Source of the DNA: Curtobacterium sp. MCBD17_013
Lineage (GTDB): Bacteria > Actinomycetota > Actinomycetes > Actinomycetales > Microbacteriaceae
Assembly (NCBI RefSeq): GCF_003234565.1
Contig: NZ_QKTU01000006.1
Coordinates: 62,001-126,000, forward strand
Length of the DNA stretch: 64,000 bases
Reading direction: 5' to 3'
Shown: positions 53,456 to 62,904 of the stretch, piece by piece
How the letters are laid out: every line of letters starts with the position of its first letter
How positions within the stretch are numbered: position 1 is the stretch's first letter
Position numbers and translations under genes: made by a program
The notes under the pieces: generated by a model
Told to the model about the DNA's origin: nothing
Seen by the model: only the letters and a program-made list of their open reading frames with translations
Database searches by the model: none

Positions 53456-53950
53456 TCAGCCGCGCTCGTCGCCGATGCCGAGCCCGAGCAGCCGCCGCCG
53501 GTCGAACTCGCCGGCGGCTCCGCTGAACAGGTCGAATCCGCGCACGACGGCCGCCCGATCCTGGTCGGACAGCCGGGCCAGGACCCGCTCGATCCCCTCG
53601 GTCCGCCGACGCGTCACGTCCTCGACGAGCGCGATCGCCCGTCGCGTCGGCACCACCAGGGTCTCGCGGCGGGAACTCGGCGCGCTGTTCCGCCGGACCC
53701 AGCCGTCCCGCTCCAGGCGGTCGACCGTCCGCGTGAGCGTCGACGGACTCGCACCGGTCTCCTCGGCGAGGACCCCCGCGCGGACCGGCCCACGCGCCAC
53801 GAGCACCACGAGGATCCGGAGCTGCGGGACGGTCACCTGCTCGAGCGCGGACTCGAGCGAGGCGGCGACGATCCCGAGCATCGCCCGCGAGGCGAGCACG
53901 GCAGCCGACGGCGGGAGCACGGCGGTCAGGTCCTCGGCGGCGGCGTCCAT
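53456..53950 (-). CDS. MarR-family transcriptional regulator
   Basis: A 164-residue winged-helix regulator. VTVPQLRILVVLVARGPVRAGVLAEETGASPSTLTRTVDRLERDGWVRRNSAPSSRRETLVVPT (about 46-110) is the full MarR core with the Arg-rich wing. The ATG at 53950 is chosen over a TTG further upstream in the same frame. It leads an operon with the nucleotidyltransferase gene. Confidence 0.88.
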   Translation of the reverse strand: MDAAAEDLTAVLPPSAAVLASRAMLGIVAASLESALEQVTVPQLRILVVLVARGPVRAGVLAEETGASPSTLTRTVDRLERDGWVRRNSAPSSRRETLVVPTRRAIALVEDVTRRRTEGIERVLARLSDQDRAAVVRGFDLFSGAAGEFDRRRLLGLGIGDERG

Positions 53951-54052
53951 GGGATCCCCAGACTGACACAACGGAGGCGTTCGCGACAGGGCCGGCCGAC
54001 CCGCGACGGGCGACCGGCGACCGGCCGACCAGCGGCCCGCTCCCGGCCCTGC

Positions 54053-55384
54053 CTACGCCGACGCGGCGGCAGCGGCCCTGGCGGCGGCGGGCAGGGCCTC
54101 CAGGACGCGACCGATGGCGCGGTCGTCGTGCGCGGCCGTCAGGAACCACGCCTCGAACACGCTCGGCGGCAGCGTGACGCCCGCGTCGAGCATGGCGTGG
54201 AAGAACGGCGGGTACCGCCAGGCCTCCTGCGCACGGACGTCGTCGTAGGTCCGCGGCGGCTCGGCGGTGAACGCGAACGAGAACAGGTTCCCCGCGCGCT
54301 GCACGGTGTGGGCGACGCCCTCGGCGGTCAGCGCCGCGGAGACCGCGCCGGACAGCAGGTCGGCGGTGCGGTCGAGGTGCGCGTACACGGCGTCGTCGGC
54401 GGCGCGGAGCGTGGCGAGCCCGGCCGCGACGGCGAGCGGGTTCCCGGACAGGGTCCCCGCCTGGTACACGGGACCGAGCGGCACCAGGAAGTCCATGACC
54501 TCGGCCCGACCGCCCAGGGCCGCCAGGGGCATCCCGCCGCCGACGACCTTGCCGAACGTGATGAGGTCGGGCTGCCATCCGGTGCCGTCGGGGACGACAC
54601 CGGCGGCCTCGAGACCCCACCACCCGGCCGGGCCGACGCGGAACCCGGTGAGGACCTCGTCGAGGATGAGCAGCGCGCCCTGCTCCTGGACGATCTGCGC
54701 GAGCGCCCGGTTGAACCCCGGCTCGGGCGCGAGCACGCCCATGTTCGCGGCGGCGGCCTCGACGATCACCGCGGCGATCCGCTCGTGGTGCTCGTCGAAC
54801 GCGGCCCGGACGGCGTCGAGGTCGTTGTACGGCAGCACGAGGGTCTGCGCGGCGGTCTCGGCGGTGATGCCGGCGGATCCGGGCAGTGCGAGCGTCGCCA
54901 CCCCCGACCCGGCCTCGGCGAGCAGGGAGTCCGAGTGGCCGTGGTAGTGCCCCGCGAACTTCACGAGCAGGTCCCGGCCGGTGTAGCCACGGGCCAGACG
55001 GATCGCGGTCATCGTCGCCTCGGTCCCGGTCGAGACGAGCCGGAGCTTCTCGATCGGACCGGCGCCGCCGACGCGGACGCGCTGCTCGACGAGTTCCGCG
55101 AGCTCGGTCTCGCCCGGCGTGGAGGCACCGAACGAGAGCCCGCGGCCAGCGGCCTCCTGCACAGCGGCGACCGTGCCGGGGTGGGCGTGCCCGAGGATCG
55201 CCGGACCCCACGACGCCACGAGGTCGACGTACTCGCGCCCCTCGGCGTCGGTGACGTACGGCCCCTGCGCGGCCACGAGGAAGCGGGGCGTCCCACCGAC
55301 CGAGCCGTAGGCCCGCACCGGGGAGTTCACGCCGCCGGGGATCGCGTGCTTCGCGCGGCCGAACAGCTCGTCGTTCGTCGTCAT
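54053..55384 (-). CDS. hemL: Glutamate-1-semialdehyde 2,1-aminomutase
   Basis: Makes 5-aminolevulinate in the C5 pathway; 443 residues. [14 protein letters not shown] at the start, [16 protein letters not shown] for PLP-phosphate contact, [20 protein letters not shown] and the PLP Lys279 in [12 protein letters not shown] are all present. The C-terminus is an Ala-rich tail. The ATG overlaps the hemB stop (ATGA). It is last in the leftward haem operon. Confidence 0.97.
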   Translation of the reverse strand: MTTNDELFGRAKHAIPGGVNSPVRAYGSVGGTPRFLVAAQGPYVTDAEGREYVDLVASWGPAILGHAHPGTVAAVQEAAGRGLSFGASTPGETELAELVEQRVRVGGAGPIEKLRLVSTGTEATMTAIRLARGYTGRDLLVKFAGHYHGHSDSLLAEAGSGVATLALPGSAGITAETAAQTLVLPYNDLDAVRAAFDEHHERIAAVIVEAAAANMGVLAPEPGFNRALAQIVQEQGALLILDEVLTGFRVGPAGWWGLEAAGVVPDGTGWQPDLITFGKVVGGGMPLAALGGRAEVMDFLVPLGPVYQAGTLSGNPLAVAAGLATLRAADDAVYAHLDRTADLLSGAVSAALTAEGVAHTVQRAGNLFSFAFTAEPPRTYDDVRAQEAWRYPPFFHAMLDAGVTLPPSVFEAWFLTAAHDDRAIGRVLEALPAAARAAAAASA

Positions 55385-56472
55385 CGGGTCGACTTCCCCA
55401 CGCTCGAGAGTTCCACGGTCTCGGCACCGGCCGCCGGGGTGGCGCCGCTGACCCGGCCGCTCGCACCGGACTCCTGGCGCAGCCGCTTCGCCAGGTCGAC
55501 GGCGAAGTAGGTCAGGATCGCGTCCGCACCGGCACGCTTGATGCCGAGGACGCTCTCCATCGCGGCGGCGTCGCGGTCGATCCAGCCGTTCTGCGCGGCC
55601 GCCGTGATCATCGCGTACTCGCCGCTGATCTGGTAGGCCCACACCGGCACCGGCGAGATCGCCTTGGCGGCGGCGAGCACGTCGAGGTAGCTCATCGCGG
55701 GCTTCACCATGACGACGTCCGCGCCCTCCTCGATGTCGAGCTCGACCTCGCGCAGGCCCTCGCGCCCGTTGCCGGAGTCGATCTGGTAGGTGCGGCGGTC
55801 GCCGACGAGCGTCGACGCGACGGCCTCGCGGAACGGCCCGTAGAACGCGCTCGCGTACTTCGCCGCGTACGCCAGGAGGGCCGTGCCCGGGTGACCGGCG
55901 CCGTCCAACGCGTCGCGGGCGGCGGCGATCTGGCCGTCCATCATCCCGCTCATGCACACGAGCTCGGCGCCGGCCTCGGCCTGGGCCACCGCCATGTCGC
56001 GGTAGCGCTCGAGCGTCGCGTCGTTGTCGACCGAGCCGTCCGCAGCGAGCACCCCGCAGTGACCGTGGTCGGTGAACTCGTCGAGGCACAGGTCGGACTG
56101 GACGACGAGCGCGTCGCCCACTTCCTCCTTCGCCACACGGATCGCCACGTTGAGGATGCCGTCCGGATCGGTGGCGCCCGAACCGGTGGCGTCCTTGTGC
56201 TGCGGGACGCCGAAGAGGTTCACGCCGCCGATGCCGACCTCGGCCGCCTCGACGAGCGCGCGCCGGAACGAGTCGAGCGAGTGCTGCTCCACCCCGGGCA
56301 TGCTCGTGATCGGCACCGCGGCGTCGGCGCCCTCGCGGATGAACATCGGCAGGATCAGCTCGGCGGGGTGCAGACGGGTCTCGGCCACGAGCCGACGCAT
56401 CGCGGGCGTCGCGCGGAGACGGCGCGGGCGCACCTGGGGGAACTGGCCGACGGGGGAGTGGGGTGCGGACAC
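55381..56472 (-). CDS. hemB: Porphobilinogen synthase (5-aminolevulinate dehydratase)
   Basis: Condenses two 5-aminolevulinates; 363 residues. The Schiff-base lysines are Lys205 ([17 protein letters not shown]) and Lys257 ([11 protein letters not shown]). The metal region reads [11 protein letters not shown] (129-139): two of the three Cys of zinc-type enzymes are kept and the middle one is Asp131. GTG at 56472 is taken because AGGAAG lies 6 nt upstream; a GTG at 56478 overlapping the hemD stop is the alternative. The C-terminus has a ~25-residue tail. Confidence 0.95.
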   Translation of the reverse strand: MSAPHSPVGQFPQVRPRRLRATPAMRRLVAETRLHPAELILPMFIREGADAAVPITSMPGVEQHSLDSFRRALVEAAEVGIGGVNLFGVPQHKDATGSGATDPDGILNVAIRVAKEEVGDALVVQSDLCLDEFTDHGHCGVLAADGSVDNDATLERYRDMAVAQAEAGAELVCMSGMMDGQIAAARDALDGAGHPGTALLAYAAKYASAFYGPFREAVASTLVGDRRTYQIDSGNGREGLREVELDIEEGADVVMVKPAMSYLDVLAAAKAISPVPVWAYQISGEYAMITAAAQNGWIDRDAAAMESVLGIKRAGADAILTYFAVDLAKRLRQESGASGRVSGATPAAGAETVELSSVGKSTR

Positions 56473-56474
56473 GG

Positions 56475-57248
56475 TCACCTTCCTGGTTGTGTGTCGAGGA
56501 GCGGGGCGAGGACCTCGACGACGGCGTCGAGCAACGATGCGGTGGTCCGGGCGGCGGCGACGCCGTGGACGGGGAGGCCGAGCGCGCGGGCGTCGGCGGC
56601 GGTCCCGGGCCCGATGCACACGAGCCGGGTCCGGCGGTCGAGCGGGACGAGCCGGGCCGCGACCTCGCCCGCGACACTGCCGCTCGTGACGAGCACGGCG
56701 TCCGGTGGGCGGGGCACCACGACCGGTCCGGTGCCGGTCCCCACGGTACGGTACGCCTCGACGTCGTCCACGTCGAGGCCGCGGGCACGCAACCCCGCGA
56801 CGAGCGTCGGGGCCGCGATCGCGCTCCGCGGGAACAGCACCCGGCCCGCCGTGCCCGGCACCATGGCGGCCAGGTCGGCCGCTGACGCCGCGGCCGGCAC
56901 CAGGTCGACCCGCCACCCGGCATCGGTACACGCCGCCGCGGTCGCGTGGCCCACGGCCGCCAACCGCGTTCCGGCCGGGAGGCCCGACAACCGCTCCGCC
57001 ACGCGCCGCACCGCCGTCGCACTCGTCACGACGATCCAGGCGTACGTCCCGGCGGCGAGGGCGTCGACGGCGGCCGCGAACGCGGCGGGGTCGGCGGGGT
57101 CGGTGTCGGTGATGAGCGGGACGACGAGCGGTTCCAGGGCCCGGTGCCGGGCCTCCCGGGCGACCCGCTCGCCCCAGGTGCCGCCGCGCGGGACGAGCAC
57201 GGTGGGACGCCGGGCGTCCCGGGCCCCCGGACCGCCGCCGGCGCGCAC
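56475..57248 (-). CDS. hemD: Uroporphyrinogen-III synthase
   Basis: Closes hydroxymethylbilane with inversion of ring D; 257 residues. The family is poorly conserved, but [70 protein letters not shown] and [12 protein letters not shown] follow the HemD pattern, and the position between hemC and hemB supports it. The start is a GTG 60 nt after hemC. The interspersed GC-rich motif occurs twice in or near its coding sequence. Confidence 0.9.
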   Translation of the reverse strand: MRAGGGPGARDARRPTVLVPRGGTWGERVAREARHRALEPLVVPLITDTDPADPAAFAAAVDALAAGTYAWIVVTSATAVRRVAERLSGLPAGTRLAAVGHATAAACTDAGWRVDLVPAAASAADLAAMVPGTAGRVLFPRSAIAAPTLVAGLRARGLDVDDVEAYRTVGTGTGPVVVPRPPDAVLVTSGSVAGEVAARLVPLDRRTRLVCIGPGTAADARALGLPVHGVAAARTTASLLDAVVEVLAPLLDTQPGR

Positions 57249-57308
57249 GCCCGTGCTCGTCGCGGGAGTTCCGGCGCCGGTGTCGCTCGTGCTGGCCGTG
57301 GTCGGTGC

Positions 57309-58283
57309 CTACTCGCTGCTCAGGTGGAAGTCGGCGAGATCGGCGGCGCCGTTCGCCAGGAGCTCCTCGGCGACCCGGCGGGCGACGTCGCGGGCCTCGT
57401 CGAGGCGCTCGTGCGCGGGGCCGGGCTCGAGGTGTGCGCCGTGCGACGCGGTGCGGTACTCGGTGCCGTCGGGCCGGTACACGGTCGCGCTCACGAGCAG
57501 GAGCTCCGCGTCGACGACCGCGTGTGCCCCGATCGGAGCGGTGCAGCCGGCCTCGAGGCGGGCGAGGACCTCGCGCTCGGCGGTGACCGTGAGCCGGGAC
57601 TCCGCGTGCTCGATGCCGCGGAGGCCCCGCTCGAGCGCGCGGTCGCCCTGGTCCCCACGGACCTCGATCGCCAGCGCCCCCTGCCCGGGCGCGGTCGGCC
57701 AGAAGCCGAGGCCGATGAGCTCGGTGGCGTCGGCGAGACGACCGAGGCGCCCCAGGCCGGCGGCGGACAGCATGACCGCGTCGAGGTCGACCCCGACCCG
57801 GGCGAGGCGCGTGTCGACGTTCCCGCGGATGTCGACGATCTCGACGTCCGGGCGACGACGGCGGAGCTGCGCGGCCCGGCGCGGCGATCCCGTGCCGACC
57901 CGCGCACCCTCGGGGAGGGTCTCGAGCGTCAGACCGTCGCGGGCGCAGAGGGCGTCACGGGCGTCCGCACGGCGGGGCACCGCGCCGACCCGCAGGCCGG
58001 GGTACGGCGCCGTCGGCAGGTCCTTGAGCGAGTGGACGAGGACGTCGACCTCGCCGGCGACCAGGGCCTCGCGGAGCGCGGACGCGAACACGCCCGTGCC
58101 ACCGAGGGTCGCCAGGGACTCGCTCGTCCGGTCGCCCTCGCTGTGCACGGTGACGAGCTCGACGGGCCGACCCGCCGCCTTGCCGAGCGCGGCGGCCGCG
58201 GCCTGCGACTGCGCGAGCGCGAGCGCGCTGCCGCGGGTCCCGACACGGATCGGGGTGGGTCCCGCCTCGGCCTCGGGGCTCAC
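57309..58283 (-). CDS. hemC: Hydroxymethylbilane synthase (porphobilinogen deaminase)
   Basis: Polymerises four porphobilinogens; 324 residues. [13 protein letters not shown] opens the protein, VHSLKDLPT (83-91) and [11 protein letters not shown] (130-140) are active-site segments, and the dipyrromethane cofactor Cys is Cys247 ([13 protein letters not shown]). The GTG start overlaps the hemH stop (GTGA). Confidence 0.97.
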   Translation of the reverse strand: MSPEAEAGPTPIRVGTRGSALALAQSQAAAAALGKAAGRPVELVTVHSEGDRTSESLATLGGTGVFASALREALVAGEVDVLVHSLKDLPTAPYPGLRVGAVPRRADARDALCARDGLTLETLPEGARVGTGSPRRAAQLRRRRPDVEIVDIRGNVDTRLARVGVDLDAVMLSAAGLGRLGRLADATELIGLGFWPTAPGQGALAIEVRGDQGDRALERGLRGIEHAESRLTVTAEREVLARLEAGCTAPIGAHAVVDAELLLVSATVYRPDGTEYRTASHGAHLEPGPAHERLDEARDVARRVAEELLANGAADLADFHLSSE

Positions 58284-59533
58284 GGCGCGAGCCCGGCGAC
58301 CGCCGGCTTGAACCCGGCCCGCACGTTCTCACAGCACCCCGGGCGGCAGACGTCGTACCAGGGGCCGATGTCGGTGAGGTGCGGGCGGTCGGCGACGGGG
58401 GTGCCCTGCACGCGCTCGAGCACGAGGTCGACGAGACCGGCGACGTACGCGGGGTCGACCCCCGGCGTGGGCGTCCGGATCGACCAGAAGCCGAGCTCCT
58501 GCGCCGTCTCCGTGGCCTCCTCGTCGAGGTCCCACATGACCTCCATGTGGTCGCTGACGAAGCCGAGCGGGACGATGAGCACGGCACGGGTGGGACCGCC
58601 CGCGAGCTCCTCGTTCATGTAGTCGTTGATGTCCGGCTCGAGCCACGGCATGCTCGGCGGCCCCGACCGTGACTGGTAGACGAGTTTCCAGGCGGGCTTC
58701 GACGCGCCCTGGAGCGCGGCGCCCTCGGGCGACGCGAGGAGCTCGGCCCACGCGGCGTCGAGGACGACCTCGGCCACGGCCTCGTGCTGCGCCTCGTACG
58801 CGCCGTGCTCCCCGAAGCCCCGGAAGTCGGGGCCGGAGCGTGCCGCGTCGCTCGACGGGATCGAGTGCGTCGAGAAGAGCACCCGGAGTTCCGTCCCGAC
58901 GTCGAGGCCCTCGTTCTCGGCGATCGCCCGTGCGATGCCGTCGCGGACGCCGTCGACGAACGGCCGGACGAACCCGGGGTGGTCGAAGAACTGGCGCACC
59001 TTGTCGATCCGCACGGTGTCCATGAGCTCCGTCGCATCGAGCACGCGCGCGAAGTCCTCGCGGTACTGCCGGCAGCTCGAGTAGGAGCTGTAGGCGCTCG
59101 TGGCGATCGCGATGAGGTTCGTGGCGCCCTCGGCGGCGGCCTCCTGGACGGCGTCCTCGAGGTAGGGCGCCCAGTTCCGGTTGCCCCAGAGCACCGGCAG
59201 GTCGATCCCCCGCCGGGCCAACTCGGCCTCGAGCGCTGCCTTGAGCGCGCGGTTCTGCGCGTTGATCGGGCTCACACCGCCGAAGTGCCGGTAGTGGTGC
59301 GCGACCTCCTCGAGCCGCTCGTCCGGGATCCCGCGCCCGCGCGTGACGTTCCGGAGGAACGGGATGACGTCCTCTTGTCCCTCCGGTCCACCGAACCCGG
59401 CGAGGAGGATCGCGTCGTACGCGGTCGGTTCGCTCACGTGCTCCGGGCCGCCCGCGGCGGCCGGCGTGGCCGCCAGGACGGCCCGACCGTTCGTGATGCC
59501 GGTCGCGCTGGGGGTGTCGGTGATCTCGGTCAC
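58280..59533 (-). CDS. hemH: Coproporphyrin III ferrochelatase
   Basis: Inserts iron into coproporphyrin III in the actinobacterial route (also called CpfC); 417 residues. AILLAGFGGPEGQEDVIPFLRNV, SSYSSCRQYRED, the metal-site His in FSTHSIP, and VPLGFVSDHMEVMWDLDEE are standard. Cys154 together with Cys396, Cys400 and Cys401 (CRPGCC at the C-terminus) fit the [2Fe-2S] cluster known in actinobacterial ferrochelatases. The GTG overlaps the hemQ stop (GTGA), so the last two steps are translationally coupled. Confidence 0.95.
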   Translation of the reverse strand: MTEITDTPSATGITNGRAVLAATPAAAGGPEHVSEPTAYDAILLAGFGGPEGQEDVIPFLRNVTRGRGIPDERLEEVAHHYRHFGGVSPINAQNRALKAALEAELARRGIDLPVLWGNRNWAPYLEDAVQEAAAEGATNLIAIATSAYSSYSSCRQYREDFARVLDATELMDTVRIDKVRQFFDHPGFVRPFVDGVRDGIARAIAENEGLDVGTELRVLFSTHSIPSSDAARSGPDFRGFGEHGAYEAQHEAVAEVVLDAAWAELLASPEGAALQGASKPAWKLVYQSRSGPPSMPWLEPDINDYMNEELAGGPTRAVLIVPLGFVSDHMEVMWDLDEEATETAQELGFWSIRTPTPGVDPAYVAGLVDLVLERVQGTPVADRPHLTDIGPWYDVCRPGCCENVRAGFKPAVAGLAP

Positions 59534-60273
59534 GACAGGACCTCCGGGAGTTCGGTGGTTTCGATGCGGCGGCCCGTGAAGAACGGGACCTCCTCGCGCA
59601 CGTGGCGCCGGGCCTCCGTGTACCGGAGGTCCCGCATGAGGTCGACGAGGTCGACGAGCTCGGGGGACTCGAGCGGCAGGATCCACTCGTAGTCGCCGAG
59701 CGCGAAGCTCGCGACCGTGTTCGTGAGCACGCGGCGGAACTTCGCCCCCTGTCGGCCGTGGTCCGCGAGCATCTGGCGGCGGTCCTCCTCGGGCAGGAGG
59801 TACCACTCGTAGGACCGCACGAACGGGTAGACCGTCAGCCAGGCCTCCGGGTCCTTGCCACGCAGGAACGCCGGCGTGTGCCGCTTGTTGAACTCGGCGT
59901 CGCGGTGCATGCCCATCGCGTGCCACACGGGAGCGGCCTCCACCAGGAGTGCCGTGCGGCGGAGGTCGCGGAGCGCGGCCTGGATCGCCTGGGCGTCGTC
60001 GCCGTGCAGCCACACCATGAGGTCGGCGTCGGCGCGGAACCCGGAGACGTCGTAGAAGCCGCGCACGGTGACGCCGTGCTGGGCCGCCCGCGCGACCGCG
60101 GCGTCGAGCTCCGGCACGGCGTCCGCCGCGAAGGGAGCGACGGCGCCCACCGGACGCCGGAAGACCGCCCACAGCGTGTAGGCGGTCAGGAGGGTCTCGT
60201 CGATGCCGGAGTCGGACGGCGAGGCGGAGGGTTCGGTGCTGTGCGCGGGCGCGCTGGAACTCATGGGATCCAT
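59530..60273 (-). CDS. hemQ: Coproheme decarboxylase (HemQ/ChdC)
   Basis: Converts coprohaem to haem b, the final step of the coproporphyrin-dependent pathway; 247 residues. DLMVWLHGDDAQAIQ, the LTVYPFVRSYEWYLL stretch with Tyr149 at the position of the catalytic Tyr, and proximal-ligand candidate His173 (DHGRQGAKF) identify it. The start is ambiguous: ATG at 60273 (AAGGA too close) or at 60264 (AAGGA 11 nt away). Confidence 0.94.
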   Translation of the reverse strand: MDPMSSSAPAHSTEPSASPSDSGIDETLLTAYTLWAVFRRPVGAVAPFAADAVPELDAAVARAAQHGVTVRGFYDVSGFRADADLMVWLHGDDAQAIQAALRDLRRTALLVEAAPVWHAMGMHRDAEFNKRHTPAFLRGKDPEAWLTVYPFVRSYEWYLLPEEDRRQMLADHGRQGAKFRRVLTNTVASFALGDYEWILPLESPELVDLVDLMRDLRYTEARRHVREEVPFFTGRRIETTELPEVLS

Positions 60274-60417
60274 TGTCCTTCGGTCGGATGGTGGTCGCCT
60301 CGGCTCCGTTGCCGCACACCCAGCGCACTGCTCCGCGTGTCGCTCACCGCTGCTGTCGCGGTGCCGCGCACGCTGCCCGGGCGCGGGCTGTGTGGGGCGG
60401 GTGACCCCGGCCGGTGC

Positions 60418-60666
60418 CTACCGGCGGCGGATCACCGAGACGACGATACCCCCGACGACCAGGACGCCCCCTGCGAAGGCTGCCAAGTAGGGCACGGGGT
60501 GGTCCTCGAACCCCTGCCGCGTGCGGTGCACCGCCACGCCGAGCTGCTTCGGCACGTCGAACCAGTCCTCGATCGCGTCGAGGGTGTCGAACAGCTGCGC
60601 GCGGGTGGCCGCCACGCGGCGGTCGAGCGCGGCGAAGTCGGGTCCGTTGTCGTGGGTGTCGCTCAC
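60418..60666 (-). CDS. DUF3618 small membrane protein
   Basis: An 82-residue protein: a soluble helix (FAALDRRVAATRAQLFDTLDAIEDWFD, typical of DUF3618), a short linker, and one C-terminal transmembrane helix (about 58-78, VPYLAAFAGGVLVVGGIVVSVI) ending in RRR. GTG start. It follows the holin-X-like gene by 13 nt. Such proteins commonly pair with holin-X proteins in actinobacteria; their role is unknown. Confidence 0.8.
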   Translation of the reverse strand: MSDTHDNGPDFAALDRRVAATRAQLFDTLDAIEDWFDVPKQLGVAVHRTRQGFEDHPVPYLAAFAGGVLVVGGIVVSVIRRR

Positions 60667-60679
60667 TGGTCGTCCCGTC

Positions 60680-61144
60680 TCAGAAGGTGCCGTCGACGTC
60701 CGGCCGGCGGCTGCTCTGCTGCACCGGCGGCTTCGGCTTGCGGCCCATGCCGCGGACGGCGTTGACGTCGTTCTTCACGCTCTGGATCGTGCGCGCCGGC
60801 AGCGGCGGGAGGCCGGTCTTGATCCGGCGGTACCCCAGCAGTCCGAGGACCGCGGCGATGATGAGCAGCACGACCGCGACGATGATCGCCGCGAGCCAGC
60901 CCGGCATCACCGTGGCGAGACCGAGGACCGCCGCCGTCAGGAACACGCCGATCGCGTAGAACAGGATCACGACCGCGACGATGAGGAACGCCGCCGCGAA
61001 CGCGAAGACCTTCGCCTTCTGGAGCATCTCCGCCTTGAGCAGCGCGAGCTCGCCCCTGACGAGTTCGCGGACCAGCCGCGGGACGTCGCTGACCAGGCCG
61101 AACAACGACCGCGAGCGGCGTTCACCGCTTCGGGTATCGGACAT
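60680..61144 (-). CDS. Holin-X / phage-holin-superfamily membrane protein
   Basis: A 154-residue protein with an amphipathic N-terminal helix (LVSDVPRLVRELVRGELALLKAEMLQKAK) and two long transmembrane helices (about 48-75 and 82-107). It matches the actinobacterial Holin-X pattern, which is not evidence of phage. AAGGAG lies 7 nt before the ATG. It lies inside the haem cluster between the YtxH-like and DUF3618 genes. Confidence 0.82.
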   Translation of the reverse strand: MSDTRSGERRSRSLFGLVSDVPRLVRELVRGELALLKAEMLQKAKVFAFAAAFLIVAVVILFYAIGVFLTAAVLGLATVMPGWLAAIIVAVVLLIIAAVLGLLGYRRIKTGLPPLPARTIQSVKNDVNAVRGMGRKPKPPVQQSSRRPDVDGTF

Positions 61145-61196
61145 CGTGCTTGCTCCTTCCGGCACCGGGGTCACGGTGCCTCGGCCGTTCGGACGG

Positions 61197-61457
61197 TCAG
61201 GACTCCGAGGAGCCGCCCGAGCCCTTGGGCCCGGCCTTGCGCACGACCTTCTTCGTGGTCTCACCGATGAAGTCCGCGACGTCGGGCGTCCGGTCGGCGA
61301 TGAAGTCCTCGATGGTGTGCACCTGCTTCTGCACACCGTCGCTGTTCCAGACGCGCGTGGTCGCCGAGCGGATCTGCTCGTACCGCGCACGTCCGGCGCG
61401 GGCGCCGAGCACGTAGCCGACTCCGACGCCGGTCAGGAAGATCAGTCTGCCTCGCAT
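61197..61457 (-). CDS. YtxH-like small protein
   Basis: An 86-residue protein with an N-terminal hydrophobic helix carrying the glycine pattern GVGVGYVLGARAGRARYEQIR (about 10-30), typical of YtxH-like general-stress proteins. A helical body and a Lys/Gly/Ser tail follow. AGAGG precedes the ATG. It is first of the three small membrane proteins between hemY and hemQ. Confidence 0.8.
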   Translation of the reverse strand: MRGRLIFLTGVGVGYVLGARAGRARYEQIRSATTRVWNSDGVQKQVHTIEDFIADRTPDVADFIGETTKKVVRKAGPKGSGGSSES

Positions 61458-61554
61458 GTTGGGACCTCTCGGTTGTGGCATGCGCCGAGCGGTATGCATC
61501 GGCGAACGGACGGGACTCCGCCCACAGTAGCCCCCGGCCGCCCTGTCGGTTCGG

Positions 61555-62904
61555 TCAGGCGTCGAGGATGCCGGCGGCCACCGACCGGCTCGTCGCGACG
61601 ACACCGGCCAGACCCCGGCCGACGCTCGCCTCGCCGACGCCGAGCACACCCTCGGCGAGGCCGGCCGGCTCGGTGTCCGGAGCACGCCAGCGGACCCGGG
61701 CGGCGCCGATCACGACGCCCGCGTCGATCGGCACCCCGAGCAGCGCCGCGGCGTCCGCGGTGGCGGTCTCGGCGACGGCGCTGTCCGGGTCCACCGCCAG
61801 GCTCGTGCCGACACCGATGGCGTCCGCGCCGTCGCGCGCGGACAGCGCGTAGCTGAGCCGGAGGACGTGCCGTCCGCCCGCGCGCTCGGCGAGCCAGGGC
61901 CACTTGACGGTCGCGTGCGTGATCGCCTTCGCCCGCACGCGCTCGGCGTCCGGGTGCACGAGCATCCCGGTGCCGCGGGGCGCCGCGTCGAGGTCCGGCT
62001 GGTCCACCACGAGGGTGACGAGTTCGATCGCCGCGTCCCGCTGGCCGACGAGCCGGGACGGGTCCGCGACGTCCGCGACGACGTGGTCCGCCACCAGCCG
62101 CTCGGCCGGACCCGGGCGTCCCGTGCCGCTGCCGTCGTCGACGGGGACGACGTCCACCGCCGTGCGGTCGATCCGGACGGCGCGGGTGCCGAGACGGACG
62201 TCGACCCCGTACGTGTCGAGGTCCGCCACGAGCTCGTCGACGAGCCGGGCGATGCCACCACGGATCCCCGCGACCGCCGACCCCGCCGGCGCCTTGGCCC
62301 GCTGCGCCAGGACCGCCCGGCCGAGCGACCCCTCGCGCAGGAGGGCGGCGCGGAGGCCCGGCGCGACGCGGTCGAGGTCGAGCTCGTCCGGGTGGGTCGA
62401 GTGCACCCCCGCCGCGACCGGCACGACGAGGTCGTCGAGGACGCGGTCCCCCATGCGTCGGCGCACGAGCTCGCCGAGCGTCCGGGCCTTCGCGCCCACC
62501 GGTCCGGGCAGCAGCGAGTCCATCTGCGCGCGCAGGGCCCCCGACGTGCCCACGACCGCGATGACGTCCGCCGCCGTCGGGCTCCCCGGGATCCCGAGGA
62601 GGCCCGCCTGCGGGAGCGGTGCCACCCGTCCGTCACGCGTCATGAGCCAGGCACCGCGGGGGTCCGGGGTCACGATCTCGTTGCCGAGGCCGAGCTCGAT
62701 CGCCAGCGTGCCGACAGTGTCCCCGCGGGTCGCGAACGACTCCGCGCCGAGGTCGAGCTCGATGCCCGCCACCGTGTGCCGGTCGACGATCCCACCGAGC
62801 CGGTCGGACGCCTCGACGAGCACCACGTCGGCGCCGCCCTTGGCGAGGTCACGCGCGGCGACGAGGCCGCCCACGCCGCCGCCGACCACCACGACGGCGG
62901 TCAT
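61555..62904 (-). CDS. hemY: Coproporphyrinogen III oxidase (HemY/CgoX type)
   Basis: Oxidises coproporphyrinogen III to coproporphyrin III using FAD; 449 residues. [35 protein letters not shown] is the FAD dinucleotide-binding motif at the N-terminus. [11 protein letters not shown] and [13 protein letters not shown] are family segments, and the C-terminal [22 protein letters not shown] is the second FAD contact region. Because HemQ is present, the coproporphyrinogen activity is preferred over protoporphyrinogen oxidation (family knowledge). The ATG overlaps the hemE stop (ATGA). Confidence 0.94.
   Translation of the reverse strand: MTAVVVVGGGVGGLVAARDLAKGGADVVLVEASDRLGGIVDRHTVAGIELDLGAESFATRGDTVGTLAIELGLGNEIVTPDPRGAWLMTRDGRVAPLPQAGLLGIPGSPTAADVIAVVGTSGALRAQMDSLLPGPVGAKARTLGELVRRRMGDRVLDDLVVPVAAGVHSTHPDELDLDRVAPGLRAALLREGSLGRAVLAQRAKAPAGSAVAGIRGGIARLVDELVADLDTYGVDVRLGTRAVRIDRTAVDVVPVDDGSGTGRPGPAERLVADHVVADVADPSRLVGQRDAAIELVTLVVDQPDLDAAPRGTGMLVHPDAERVRAKAITHATVKWPWLAERAGGRHVLRLSYALSARDGADAIGVGTSLAVDPDSAVAETATADAAALLGVPIDAGVVIGAARVRWRAPDTEPAGLAEGVLGVGEASVGRGLAGVVATSRSVAAGILDA

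Noticed and set aside
60680-61144. Phage holin as evidence of a prophage
   Set aside because: The protein fits the chromosomal Holin-X pattern, lies within the haem operon, and no endolysin, integrase or structural phage gene is near.
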